A stretch of 64,000 nt of DNA from positions 1 to 64,000 of the forward strand of contig JNVV01000072.1 in the NCBI GenBank assembly GCA_000733355.1, in the 5' to 3' direction. Position 1 is the first letter of the stretch; each line of letters starts with the position of its first letter. Shown here one piece after another: positions 11,495 through 21,925 of this stretch. Under the pieces are notes generated by a model. It had not been told where the DNA came from. It saw nothing but the letters and a program-made list of their open reading frames with translations, and made no database searches. The translations under genes and the position numbers were made by a program. Origin of the DNA: Falciphora oryzae (taxonomy: Eukaryota > Ascomycota > Sordariomycetes > Magnaporthales > Magnaporthaceae).

Positions 11495-12193
11495 GGTGAC
11501 AGAAGACGCCGAGCTGGCTGTATAGGTAGCTTTTCGAGGCTTGCGGAAAGAGGTTTTTTAACCGGTCAGGCAAAGCTGGAATAGGTTTCTAGCCGGAAGT
11601 ATAACCGTCACTTCGACTTCTCTCTCTATTGTTGAGGAAGAGGCTGAGGGTTGGTGGCGGGGTCGGGGCCCCGCAACACGGCTGGGAAAGACTGCAATGT
11701 TAGGCCTGAATCCTCCCAAAGTCTTTGCTAGCGGCCCCTTTCCTAGAGCTATAGACTTTATTCCTGGACCTGGGCTAGTTGCAGTGTGTGTGAGTGATGT
11801 ATCTCCCAACACGTGAGCCTCATACACTCACCTCAACTACGTGAGGCTGTTCGGGCATCAGGGCAACTTGATAGTGACATGGCCTGCGAGCCATGACTGT
11901 GCTCTCAGCCTTGTGGTACTTCTACGTCACCTTCCCCTCTCCCTACCGATTCCACTGCCACAACCACGCCCTGCCTATGTAATCAATAGTGGACAGAATT
12001 GCCGCTGTTCTAACCCCATTTCATCCCAAACGCCGGAAATATTCAGTCGAATGCGCGTAAGCGTCGAGACAGATGAAAGCACACTTGACTAAAGGGTGCG
12101 AATACAGAATATGACCTCTCTATACATAACCAACAATCAGTATCTCTCCGGCCCCTGATGTAGCGTCTGTCCCAAGCCAGAAAGAAGCTTGAT
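11495..12193. other. Intergenic, no gene seen
   Basis: The region lies between two minus-strand genes. It contains a GC-rich GGGGTCGGGGCCCCG near-palindrome (about 11660) and CT-rich stretches. No frame here has a recognisable family match or splice pattern. Confidence 0.4.
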
Positions 12194-13209
12194 TCATTTC
12201 CACAGTGTCCTCTTGTCCGCTGCATCCTTAACAAAGTGCCCCATCAAGAACTTGTTGCCGAGCCCCTCGAGCCTGGTCCTGTACCTCTGCTCGACTCGAG
12301 CGGCTTTCTCGAGCTGCTTCTGCTGTGTCGCCAGCACCGCCCTCTGCTCCGGGCGGGAGAGATGCGCCAAGGCGCCCGCATCACTTGCCCGCAGGGTAGC
12401 TAGCTGCTTGCTGAACTTGTCCTCGCGCCTCTCAGCTCTTGTCAGCGTTAGTCCGCTTGAGCCCGGCTGAAATGCTGCTATCGCGTCTGACGAGGCTGAC
12501 GGTGCATGTTGAGGGTTGCGGGTATCACTGGTAGCTCCGGCCGCCTCTAACCTCCCCTTTCCCCCTGGGGAGCTTGACCTGAGAGGTTTTCGTCGAGGAT
12601 TTGTCTGCGGCTGCGAGCGGTTGGACACAATCCGGCCAGAGGGCAATCGTAGCGAGCCTTCATCATCCTGCACCGGCAGATTCTCTGCTTTGCCTTTTGT
12701 GGGCGCGGTGGCGCCGCCCTCGCCGTCCTCTCCTGCGCTCTCTGCCTCTGACCCGGAGAAGTCATAGAAGTCGGCGTACTCCGAGTCTGGCCTCTCGATG
12801 TCGAACCTGCAGTGGCCCTTTCCAAGCATGTCTGTTTGTCAGATGTTAGATCAGAGAAGCTCCATGTGTGTGTCAGGGCACAGATCCCAAAAGACTCACG
12901 TTGCTGGACCGCTTGAGTTGCGCCCCGCTGTGTGCCACAGCAGATGCACTCGTTGTATCCCACAATAACCAAATGAAGATAGGCGAGCAGCGTCTCGAGG
13001 TCGACGGCGAGACGGTCCCTATCTGCAATGAAGAGGCCATGTGCGGTTTGCATGTGTGCTACATTTGCGTCAAAGCTATCGGCGAGCTTGTTGCAGAAGA
13101 GACACTGCTCGTTGTTGAAGACTGGATCCTCTCGAGGTGTTTCGAGGGGCGTGTCTGAAAGTCTTGGCGGACTGCTAGAGCCGCTTGCTGTGGTAGTGTC
13201 GCCGACCAT
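12194..13209 (-). CDS. REI1/ZNF622-like C2H2 zinc-finger protein (shortened), 315 aa
   Basis: Model: 13209-12900 joined to 12831-12194. The GTGAGT donor and ACAAACAG acceptor restore the QHMLGKGHC motif across the junction. Two C2H2 fingers are present: CLFCNKLADSFDANVAHM-QTAH (Cys36, Cys39, His52, His57) followed by GLF, and CICC...HMLGKGH (Cys88, Cys91, His104, His110), then an EYADFYDF block. This order is the diagnostic core of Rei1/Reh1/ZNF622, cytoplasmic 60S ribosome maturation factors. The two additional N-terminal fingers of canonical Rei1 are absent, and the C-terminal half is a divergent basic coiled coil (LTLTRAERREDKF...). It is therefore likely a paralogue or 'C2H2 finger domain' homologue, not the housekeeping Rei1. 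The N-terminal methionine is the first in frame. Confidence 0.8.
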
Positions 13210-13815
13210 GGTGAAGGTTGTAGTAAAGCGTCGATCGAGTAGAGTAGCTAGAGGTTAAGGTCTTGACGACTCTGGGTGTGTGGATAGTTGTCAAGTTGGA
13301 CAATGAAGCCTAGGTTTGGAGGAGCGTATGAAGGATGCAGAACGGAATCTTGACTGAGACATCCAGAGCAGCAAGGAGTGTTGTTATATACCCGTCCTCT
13401 GCGTGCGGCCCTAGATCCGATCAAGTTCGTGGACGGCAACCAAGCCAGGGGTGCTCGCTCGCCCGTGGTTGGTCGTCAAGATACAGCCAAGGGTTGGTGG
13501 GGCGATTGAAGAAACGACGCATTCCTATTGGTGGCCAACCGATGAGAGTGGATGAATCATTCTGAAATCTCGATGGCCATTTTAGCTAATGGGTGGGCTA
13601 ATCGGAGCCGCCGCAGCAAGCGTGCATTGTCCTACGTCAAACTGAGCACATGGATGTGCATCGGACAGCCCCGGTCGTCCAAGGGTGGTCTCGGCCTTAG
13701 CCGCAAACTGAAGCTTGTGGGAATTTTGATGTGCTGAGAATGCAGCATGTCGTGGTGACAGAGCCACTTGAGCGCTGATTCACTTTCACCCGGCGGCACG
13801 TTTTGCCTTGTTTTA

Positions 13816-14253
13816 GAGAACCTTTCCGTGCACACCCTATTCCTACGCACCCCCGGCATTTGAAATATCTGATTGGATGAATACGCCCCATAGCAATCCA
13901 CTTCTTTTTCTTACAGTGCTGGGGCAACTGTGAAAATGCAGCAGTAAATTTAATGGTACAGCGGTAATTATAGCGATCTAGTACCTGCACCGACACTTGC
14001 ACCGATACCGATATTTTGCAATGCTTTTAATTATAGCTATTATTTTTGCTGCAATTGTCGCTGCAATTGTCGCTGCAATTGTCGCTGCAATTGTCGCTGC
14101 AAATGTCGCTGCAAATGTCGCTGTAGGTATTGCTGTAGGTGTCGCTTCAGGTCTTGTTAGGGCAGTGAAATTGAACTACAGTATTTTGTTAGAGGAACGC
14201 ACGGTGTCTCTGGGAAGGGTGCGTAGGAATAGGGTGTGCACGGAAAGGTTCTC
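13816..14253. mobile_element. hAT-type MITE with 8-bp target duplication
   Basis: Terminal inverted repeats of about 38 bp (13816-13853 and 14216-14253) start GAGAACCTTTCC and end GGAAAGGTTCTC. They are flanked by an 8-bp direct duplication TTGTTTTA (13808-13815 and 14254-14261). Eight-base duplications are the hallmark of hAT transposition. The interior has no coding capacity and includes the 12-bp minisatellite listed separately. Because the target duplication is intact, the insertion is probably fairly recent. Confidence 0.85.
14048..14155. repeat. 12-bp minisatellite, nine units
   Basis: The unit GCTGCAATTGTC is repeated four times exactly, then decays through GCTGCAAATGTC (two) and GCTGTAGGTATT, GCTGTAGGTGTC and GCTTCAGGTCTT (one each). 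The order shows progressive divergence from left to right. It sits inside the hAT-type MITE. A plus-strand frame through it gives an Ala/Ile/Val repeat, but this looks incidental. Confidence 0.9.
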
Positions 14254-14649
14254 TTGTTTTATCGCGCCAAGCTCGCCCGGCAAGCCAGATGCCTCACTGC
14301 CTGACAGAAGTGTATGCACGTGACATGGTTATTACCTAAAAAGTTTCAATCTCCAGGCATCGTCTGACGAATTTCTTTCCGAGTGTCTCTACATTCCTCT
14401 AGTATCCTCGTCTCAAGAAGTGCCCTCTAATTGGTGGAACAGGAGAAAACCGGCTGGATTGCCCGTTGGGCATGAACCCCCTATATCCGATGCAGTTCTC
14501 TTTGGGACTGTGGATAAGGGGCAGCAACAACATCTAGACACCCCATAACACCGTCACGGCTGAAGACATGATCGTCTGAACAGCCGTCGCACGAGTGGTG
14601 TCAGTCGTCGAGGGTCAAGCATGTGACGTCACAGCGGGCGATGGGGGTA

Positions 14650-15180
14650 TTATGGGTCCTTACTCAGAGAAATCGACGCCTTCGTGGTCCCGAGGTCTGG
14701 CTTGTTCATGTCAAAGCAAGAGCACTCCATGACGCCGGAAGAGGCATCAACGGCGCAACTGCTCTGGCAAGGGGAGCAGTACCTGTTTGTGCAACACAAA
14801 AGAGGCCGTTAGCTTGAAGTAGCATATACCCACCAAGCACTAGATGAAAAAATGGTCCCAGGGCAATGATCTCTAGAGGAGGGACGTCATGTTTCGCACC
14901 CAGATCCAGCAAGAGGAACCGACTTCTCGCGCCACTTGAAGGTGCGCGACTCGCTGTCGACCACGAGGCACTGGCTGAGCGGGAGTATCGTCTCCTTGAG
15001 ATTTCCCTGGTCGCTCTTGCTGCCGGACGGGGAACAGGAGGCGACGAGCTGGCAGCCGCCCTGAAACTGAAAGTCCCGGCAGGCGTCCGTGATCTTGGCT
15101 TGCCTAGGCTCGCTGTCCTGAGGAGCGGCCAGTGCAGTGCCGGATGTGGCAAGCCAGATGGCAATGGTAAAGACCTTCAT
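14650..15180 (-). CDS. Small secreted CVNH-like (cyanovirin-N homology) protein, 137 aa
   Basis: Model: 15180-14900 joined to 14782-14650. The GTGCGA donor and ACAAACAG acceptor (117-nt intron, phase 2) give GSG-YCSPC across the junction. The N-terminus MKVFTIAIWLATSGTALA is a clear signal peptide. The mature part has ACRDFQFQGGCQLVASC and later an LSQC-FKW block, then CSPCQSSC...ECSC. The spacing of Cys, the L-A-C strand and the later C-x-C strand fit the two tandem repeats of fungal CVNH lectin-like domains. Nine cysteines are present. The protein stops at SLSKDP, slightly short of the usual domain end, so it may be a truncated or fast-evolving member. Role inferred: extracellular carbohydrate binding. 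It could instead be an unrelated cysteine-rich effector. Confidence 0.65.
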
Positions 15181-15882
15181 GGTGAACGTAAAGGTGCAAA
15201 TAGCGCCGAGGCGCCTGCTGGAGATACCCAGCTGATTGCAAAGTAGCTCGCGAAGCAATGAAATGAGGAGGCAGCGAGGCCAGTTAAGTGCGCAAACATG
15301 GTGGGCGTGCCTTGATAAACGGTTACCAGGGCGTCGTTGGTCGTTGCGTGGACATGAGGCATGACGCGTGGAGAAGACGCGTTCGTCCGACCAAACCAGT
15401 CAAATCCGAAGCTACATACAAGGCATCCATTCTTATCTGGCCATTGGGCGGTGCAAATGTTGGCACGGACTGATCCAATAAGCATCAGTGTTCGGGCGCA
15501 TCAAACCACCAGAAAATGAGAATTTGTACCCATGTATCGAAATTAAACTTTTTGCACAGATATCTGTGCCCCCGGGCATTGTGCACTGCTACGCAGATGA
15601 CAACTTCATGCGAGACACTGAACAAAGGGTCCGTTCCGCGCACAATCATGAAGCGACAGGTTCAGACTCGTCTCTTGCTTCGCAACACTGAAGCTGGGCG
15701 TGATATTGTCAGAAATACGAAGGATAGCCCTCCATTGATCTCGGTACAAGTCATGTTGATTGATATCCGCCGGCGAAAACAAACCCCTTCTCCACGTTGA
15801 AGTCGACCAGACCTCTTACGGCAGCCGCTAGGCTCCGTTACCAGCAAGAGGGGGCTCCCGTAGGGTTTTGTATGCCCAGAAG
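15181..15882. other. Intergenic, no gene seen; contains one copy of a diverged 58-bp repeat
   Basis: No supported coding. Bases about 15711-15768 (AATACGAAGGATAGCCCTCC...) resemble about 18065-18120 on the same strand at roughly three quarters identity, including the shared ATACGAAGGAT and CCATTGA-CTC blocks. Confidence 0.4.
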
Positions 15883-17351
15883 CTACGCGTCCTGTATGAA
15901 CAAAGGTTAGAGCTTGGTACAGCAGAAAAGCGGAATGAAGGCAACGGAGCGAGGTTTGGGTAGGAGGTCGTATTGGCCAATGAGTTGAGGTATTTACGGA
16001 TATCAGGAACTAGAGCCAGACTTAGGGGCTGTTCAATACTATGCGGTTTTCGGTTTTTTGACCCCCCTTGTGGTTTTTTGCCTTGATTTAAGCTTAATTC
16101 TCGACGTGGAGACAACGCCCGGGGTCCGTTCATGTATATTTGGGCCTGCTTGTCGGTGGATTCCCATCCAGGGCCGACACGAAACGTCCATCTGTCGCAA
16201 AGGAGCGGGCCACCACGGGGGATGGTGGCAAACCCTGGTATTAGTTGTTAAAAACCTTTCCTATTTTCGGCCCGTTGCGCGGCGCGCACCGATTAAAAGC
16301 GATAAAAAAAATATTTATTGGATAGAGCAAAAAGAGGCGAATTGAATGGTTAATTTGATATATTAAACGGGTAAAAATTGCGGTTAAAATAGACGAATTT
16401 GTGAAGAGGCCCGTCGCGATAGAGAGGGCCGCCACAGAGTAGGGTCCCAGCCTCCCTGGTGGGGCTGCGCCCTGGGAGGCCTGAGGCGCCCAAGCACGTA
16501 ACGAGGCTCAGGGAGCCACGTTACTTAGGCGGCTTGGTTGAAGCAATCCGGCGATTGCTACAACCAAACTAAAGTTGTCGTATCTACCCTATAGCAACAT
16601 AGGACTTCCACCCCCTGCTTACCGTCTAGTATTATCGTGATCACCTCGTACAGGCCTTCGGCTTACCTCGTGACAGAATTGATTTGGTGCACCTTACCGG
16701 ATTCGACCCGCGGGCCGGCCGGCTTTGTCCCTCCTAAACCTTCCCAGACCCTCCCTGATTAAAGGCCACAAGTGGCTTACAGGGCCTCCATCCAGGCGAC
16801 TCGTTGGCCTGGTCAAAATGGTACTTCTGGCGGGGCAAAAGCTATATTTACTAGGCGTTTCACCGGGATTTAGGCCGGGGGGTCTCGGACCCACCAGCGG
16901 TTTTTCAAGCGGTTGGCAAAAATAGTATGGAAAAAACCAAAAACCGCGATAGTATTGAACAGCCCCTTACCTCATCGTAGGTCTCAATCGAACTCCAGAC
17001 CTCATCCCAATAGTAGTAGCCTTTGGTGCCCCAGTCTTCGTCCCATGCCTTGACGCGGGAGCCGAAATGCTGTCTGGCCAGGTCCCACACATGTAGCACG
17101 TAGGCTCGTGTCTCCGAACGCGCGGCCTGGTTGCCGCAGACCCTGGAGCCGAAGCGGCGGAACTTGTGCCCTTCGAGAGGCAGGATCAAGTAGTCGCCCG
17201 TGGAGAAACAAATCTTGTTCGCCATCACCTTGACGCCCTCGTCGTTGGCGAAGGTCGCTTTGACCTTGTCGATGAAGGCTCGCCACTTCTCCTGGTCCTC
17301 AGGACCGCTGGCGAGCGAAGGAACCATGTCGAACCCAATGTGGATGGTCAT
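15883..17351 (-). CDS. Conserved hypothetical protein, 129 aa, with a transposon-bearing last intron
   Basis: Model: 17351-16971 joined to 15891-15883. Exon 1 codes MTIHIGFDMVPSLASG...SSIETYDE. Its donor GTAAGG directly abuts a 942-bp transposon (16025-16966). Beyond the transposon the intron continues to a CTAAC branch site and a TTCATACAG acceptor at 15892, followed by Asp-Ala-stop. Removing the element and one copy of its TTA duplication regenerates a canonical GTAAGT donor and an intron of about 135 nt, which strongly supports the model. The protein resembles an uncharacterised fungal family that starts 'GFDMVPxL', is soluble and has no signal peptide. It is not recognised as an enzyme. 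Expression depends on splicing a roughly 1.08-kb intron, which is long for this kind of genome. Confidence 0.7.
16025..16966. mobile_element. Family A non-autonomous DNA transposon, copy 1 (TTA target, PIF/Harbinger-like)
   Basis: Ends read GGGGCTGTTCAATACTAT...GCGGTTTT and the inverse ...AAAACCGCGATAGTATTGAACAGCCCC. They are flanked by TTA on both sides (16022-16024 and 16967-16969). Three-base TWA duplications with GGG-starting termini fit the PIF/Harbinger superfamily. The interior has no transposase and includes the conserved TTTAAGCTTAATTCTCGACG block near the left end and ACTCGTTGGCCTGGT near the right end, both shared with the copies at 48115 and 55126. It is inserted in the last intron of the minus-strand gene around it. 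Confidence 0.85.
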
Positions 17352-18192
17352 GACTGCGTCGGTAGGCGGTGGTATGCCGCGGAGGATGAGAGGAGGTGCC
17401 GGAGACTGGAACGAGCGGAAACAATTAACCTTTGTGTATTGGGCCGAGATGCTAGAATGAAGGCGCAGCAGGAGCAGAAGAAAATGGTAGGCCTAGCTAG
17501 ATTTGATATGAGGATTTTTTTAGTGCCCTTTTCTTCCGCGGAAGACCCCTGGTTGTTCCCCACGCGCACTAATCAGGGATGAGGGGTCTAAGTTTGCAAG
17601 GAGCAAGGAAAAGAGGGTACTCAATAGAAATTTATATTGGTAGGACCCTCAGTCTCTGGAACTGACCTTGTGACTTGGATCCTCCTCGATACCAGGGACC
17701 CAGCCGGGCAGCTAGGTACCAGATACCTAAGAAAACCCGCGCGAGATGGAAGGGGACTGCATAGAGGAATGAAGTAAGGAACACAAATCCGCTGCTGAGT
17801 CGGCACTATAGTTTTCGTCTCATACCTGGCCCAAACACACCGCTCTACTTTCACACCATCGTTCGCAGACCTGCTGGCTTCCCCGGTGTCTTATTCCTCT
17901 CTGGACACACCAGGGAGCAAGGTGTAGAAATGCCATCACACACACACTCGCATACACACACCCCCGCGCGGTCCGGTGCTTGATTCTGCTAGCTGCATTT
18001 ACGCGCATTCGTCCTAGTATGAGACCGCATCAATTTAACCATATTCGCAGGGCGAACCAAAAAAAAATACGAAGGATTGCTTCCATTGACCTCAGTGCAA
18101 GCTAGTTATATCGATCTTGCCGTTTCGGCCACATTCCTCGGATCCTTCCCTCTCTCAGTCCTGCGATGGTGTGTGGCAGCATTCGAGCTGCA
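17352..18192. other. Intergenic, no gene seen
   Basis: Promoter of the 129-aa gene and 3' side of the SET gene. It holds a short CA-rich microsatellite (CACACACACACTCGCATACACACACC, about 17936) and the second copy of the diverged 58-bp repeat (about 18065-18120). Confidence 0.4.
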
Positions 18193-19203
18193 TCACTGCT
18201 GTCTGAACAGCCACTTGCCAAAGTCCTCCTCGCTAAGGCCATTGGGGATCATGGTCTTGCGGGTGCTCCATTGTGAGGAGTAGAGCTTGAAGGCCGCGTG
18301 GCTGTTCGGGTGCTTAGCCAGCGCTTTCACCCGCTTGGCATCGGGCTTGTCCTCCCCTTCACATATAGCCCTGGCCTTGTAGGCACGGTCGGCAAACACG
18401 CTGGCGCGCGCCTGGTCTCCGTGAGCGATGACGATCTGGAATGCGTCGTAGTATAGCCTCGCCAAGGTTGAGGTCTCGGGCTTTCCCTCGAACTCTTCGA
18501 ACAGCACTTGCTCGAGCAAGGCGCAGTCGGAGAGGCTCTTCTGTGGCTCGCTCATCGCACGAGAGGGGTTCCCGATACTCTTGTCTAGCTCAGCGATACG
18601 CTTGCGTCTCTGGTCGCTCTCGTTGCGGGCCGACTCTGACCTGGAGCAGAGCGAGCAGGTGCATGTGAACCCGAAGTGGCTGCTGAGATGGGTCCGCCGT
18701 CCCGCGTATGGTATGACGTCGCAGTATCCAATGGTGATCTCCTCGCCGGCTTTGATCGGCCGGGTGGCGTGGATAGTTTCGTGCTCTTGCGCCGGGTTCC
18801 AGCTGGCGTGCGCGTTCGGCATGCAGCTGTGGTTGATGAGCGAGATAGTGGCGTAGATGCCTCCCATGATCGCGCCTGAGCCGCATTGTAGAGCGTCGGT
18901 GCGCGCGATGCCGGCGAATGGATGCTTTGCTTGACTGTGGCTGTTGTGGAGGGACAGGAACTGGCGTTGCTTCTCCCTGGGCAAGGAACGCAGCGCCGCC
19001 GCGATGGCAGTCTCCATCACCCCCTCGGCTGTAAGATTGGCAGTGACAAGTATCGGCTTCTCGAGTATGATCCGGGTGCCCTCAGCAATTTCTTCCCGCG
19101 CAAACAAGCCCCTGCCTCGGGCTGCAGTCTGTCGGACCTCGTACAGCACCTGACCGGCTCCGTTATCGGCAGTCTCACCGGGCATGACGAGCCCGACATC
19201 CAT
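18193..19203 (-). CDS. SET-domain protein (SMYD-like lysine methyltransferase), 336 aa
   Basis: Single exon. It starts at ATG 19203 and ends at TGA in the QQ-stop context at 18193. The split SET domain is complete: the GRGLFAREEIAEGTRIILEK start (S-adenosylmethionine-binding G-x-G, residues about 30-50), a central ISLINHSCMPNAHASWN (NHSCxPN) and GEEITIGYCD (GEE-x-x-x-Y), then a post-SET-like cysteine cluster CTCSLCSRSE. A helical C-terminal region of about 130 residues follows. There is no MYND zinc finger, so it belongs to the fungal single-SET 'SMYD5-like' group rather than the classical SMYDs. Probably nuclear or cytosolic. The substrate is unknown. Confidence 0.87.
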   Translation of the reverse strand: MDVGLVMPGETADNGAGQVLYEVRQTAARGRGLFAREEIAEGTRIILEKPILVTANLTAEGVMETAIAAALRSLPREKQRQFLSLHNSHSQAKHPFAGIARTDALQCGSGAIMGGIYATISLINHSCMPNAHASWNPAQEHETIHATRPIKAGEEITIGYCDVIPYAGRRTHLSSHFGFTCTCSLCSRSESARNESDQRRKRIAELDKSIGNPSRAMSEPQKSLSDCALLEQVLFEEFEGKPETSTLARLYYDAFQIVIAHGDQARASVFADRAYKARAICEGEDKPDAKRVKALAKHPNSHAAFKLYSSQWSTRKTMIPNGLSEEDFGKWLFRQQ

Positions 19204-20353
19204 TGCGGCGACGTTGAGCGACAGTGATACCGTGTATGGCGGTAGAGACGGATGTTGGTAAAGACTGAAGCGAAGCAGAATTTTTTGCTTCTTGCTGTTC
19301 GGAGAGGACTATAGAACGAAGAGGCAGCAGTAGCGGGGGGGAAAAATGGAGGGGCTGACTGAGCTTTATAACCCGTTGCTTCTTCTGGCGTCAAAGACCC
19401 CTGCTTGTTTGCTGCCACATCTGCCAATCAGAAAAGCCCACAGACTCATCCCCCAATCACACGGACTCGACCCTCTCTGTTAAGACTACGCACCTACCCG
19501 TACAGCGACGCAGGTACCCCAGGGGATCAAGGTGACACAAAAGGCGGATATCCGTAAATATGGGATTCACAGCCGACCCGAAAATCTACCGAGGTAGACC
19601 CCGCTTGGAAGGCCATGTATGCTTCCAAACGGCTGTTGTCGCGCTTGTTTGTCTCCTCTGTGTCCAATTTTCTCTGCAAACGCCCGCAGAGTGAGATATA
19701 GATTGCTTGATCCTTGGTACCTGCTTTGTGGCCGCCCCGTTCTGTTGGCCTTTCCATGTGTGAATGTCCCTCATGCTTTCGCAAATTGTTGCTTGGCGGT
19801 ACCGCGATATCCGAGGGATAGCCGCAAGAACACAACGATAAGGGGTTAAATGGCCAGCTGTAGGTTGTTACCATTGGAATTTCCAGAGTCAAAATTACCA
19901 TACCACAGTAGAGATCTTATCTGAGCTGCCGGTGAGTTAGCCGCCTTTCAAGGCACATGGCTTATGAGTTCATCGTCAAGTTTGCCAATCCGATCTTGTG
20001 CAATCCTCGTTCGAACACGCCGTGCCAAAGTAATTACCTCTGATCGTCCGGCATCAGCCACCTATCCATTTGGACGATAGCAAGCTTCGTGGTGCTGTTC
20101 GGAGGCTCGGTACGCCTCTGCATCACGAAGAGCCTATCCACCTCCTTTGGAACACTACCGTTATCGGTGTCGTAGTAGCACGGGCCGATCACTCCTACAT
20201 GAAGTTAGAGTTGCTCCACGTAGGCATGACCGCAGCCAGCATCAGATTTACCCCACTGTTTTTAGCGTAGACCGACATAAAAGACGTTCATTTCCAGCAG
20301 GAAAAGTCTTCAATAGCATGGCATCTGCCAAGTTTGGGTAGAAACGTCGCAAA
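19204..20353. other. Intergenic, shared divergent promoter region
   Basis: The SET gene (leftwards) and the BAHD gene (rightwards) face away from each other across 1.15 kb. No frame with a recognisable product is visible. The stretch 19500-20350 has mixed composition with no repeats that I can see. Confidence 0.45.
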
Positions 20354-21925
20354 ATGGCACCGTCATCTGTTTACGAGCTGCATCCCCTCGACTGGAAGAA
20401 CGACCTAGGGGAGGAGAGATTCAAGGTGAATAGCCTCGATTACCTGAACGTTTGGTCACATCTTCCCTACGCAGTCTTCGTCAAGGTCGAGGACGGGAAC
20501 AAGCAGGACGCCTTGTCCACTCTCATCGAGGCCATCGAGAGGACGCTAAGCCAGGTCCGTCACTATTGCGGCACCATAGAGAAGGACCCCGATGGCGGCC
20601 ACTCATTCGTCAAGAAGCGCGAGAGCACCGTCAAGCTCGAGGTGCGCTGGCTCGATGGCGACGACAGCGACTCCGCCTCGACGCCGTCCATCGACGAGAT
20701 GGCGCAGGCGCACTACGCAATCACGCCCTGCCTGGGCGACACGGAGTCGTGGATCATCCCCGGCATGGGCTTCGGCCTCAAGCCCTCCGACCACCCGGAC
20801 AACAGCCCCGTGGTGTCGGCCTTGAAGGCCACGTTCGTGCGCGGCGGCGGCCTGGTCCTGGTCGTCCACCAGCACCACTACGCCAATGACGTCATGGGCT
20901 GGGCCGGCTTCATGCGGCAGCTCGCCGAGAACTGTGTCGCAGTCCACACCAGGCGCCAAGCACTCGGCGGCGCCGATCCGCCCACCGAGCTGCCGCCTTT
21001 CCCGCCTTGGGACCCCGCATGTCTAGGCCTGTCCCGCTTCACCAGGCTAGACCCGCCAGAGCACCTCCGCATCGACCTGCCGCCGCTCCCCGCCGAGAAA
21101 GACGACGCCCCGGAGATAGCCCAGCTCCTATTCCACCTGCCCAAGAGCAAGGCCGCCGAGCTGAAGCGGCTGGCGTCCGAGGGGCTGGGTACTGCAGCAG
21201 TAGATCGAGAGGACAACGAGCACCCAGCGTGGATCTCCACTTACGATGCCTTTACGGCCTTCACCTGGCAGGCGCTGCTGCGCGTCCAGGTGCCCCTTTA
21301 CGGCACCCCGGACCCGGCCTCGCACACCCGCTGGATGGGCGTGCTGGACCTGCGCCGCCGCCTGCGCGACCCTCCCGTCCCGCCACGCCTGCAGCAGAGC
21401 GTGCTCATGGTCTCGAACACGCCGCTGCGGCCCGTCCCCGGGCAGCCGACCGTGGGGGAGCTCCTTGGCAGCCCCATCACGCCGGACACGGCCGTCGGCG
21501 GCGGTGGCCTCGCCAAGGCCGCGCGCTGGATCCGCCGGACCACGCAGAGCGTGACGCCGGACCTGGTGGACGCCATGATGACGGACGTGATCGCGCCGGC
21601 GCGGGACAAGAGCCGCCTGCCGCTCGGCCAGCCCGCGCCCTTGGCCGTGCTCGTGACGGACCACCGCGACGCCGGCGTGGCCGGGTTAGACTTTGGGTTT
21701 GGCGAGGGGCTGGCCTACCGGATCCTTATGGGCGGCTTCCCGGGGCTGGTCATAGTTTATCCGCCCAAGGGAGATGGTGTCGTTGTGGCGTCCGCGTCGG
21801 ACGAGGGGCCGGAGCTGAGCATCATGATCGAGGAGGTGGTGGCCCAAGACTTAATCGATGATCCGCTGTGGAAGGAGTTTGTTGAGTACAGAGGGCGGCA
21901 AACTGTGAAGCGGGATCCAAGTTGA
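20354..21925 (+). CDS. BAHD-family acyltransferase (trichothecene 3-O-acetyltransferase-like), 523 aa
   Basis: A single exon encodes a full-length member of the transferase family PF02458. The catalytic HHxxxD motif is present as HHYAND (residues 174-179), and the structural DFGWG motif as DFGFG (about residue 446). The N-terminal start (ELHPLDW-N) and the LDLRRRL block before the acyl-CoA channel are also typical. Fungal relatives such as TRI101 acetylate secondary-metabolite hydroxyls using acetyl-CoA in the cytosol. It lies tail-to-tail with an MFS pump 190 bp away, suggesting a small modify-and-export unit. No other secondary-metabolite core gene is seen nearby. The acceptor substrate cannot be inferred. 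Confidence 0.9.
   Translation: MAPSSVYELHPLDWKNDLGEERFKVNSLDYLNVWSHLPYAVFVKVEDGNKQDALSTLIEAIERTLSQVRHYCGTIEKDPDGGHSFVKKRESTVKLEVRWLDGDDSDSASTPSIDEMAQAHYAITPCLGDTESWIIPGMGFGLKPSDHPDNSPVVSALKATFVRGGGLVLVVHQHHYANDVMGWAGFMRQLAENCVAVHTRRQALGGADPPTELPPFPPWDPACLGLSRFTRLDPPEHLRIDLPPLPAEKDDAPEIAQLLFHLPKSKAAELKRLASEGLGTAAVDREDNEHPAWISTYDAFTAFTWQALLRVQVPLYGTPDPASHTRWMGVLDLRRRLRDPPVPPRLQQSVLMVSNTPLRPVPGQPTVGELLGSPITPDTAVGGGGLAKAARWIRRTTQSVTPDLVDAMMTDVIAPARDKSRLPLGQPAPLAVLVTDHRDAGVAGLDFGFGEGLAYRILMGGFPGLVIVYPPKGDGVVVASASDEGPELSIMIEEVVAQDLIDDPLWKEFVEYRGRQTVKRDPS

Noticed and set aside
14048..14155. CRISPR-like array
   Set aside because: Units are 12 bp with no spacers, in a eukaryotic transposable element.
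13997..14323. Ala/Ile/Val repeat protein from the minisatellite
   Set aside because: The frame is generated by the 12-bp array and runs out through the MITE terminus, with no evidence of a gene.
21007..21861. 284-codon plus-strand frame inside the BAHD gene
   Set aside because: It overlaps the acyltransferase in another frame and is an Arg/Ala/Pro-rich product typical of a shifted GC-rich gene.
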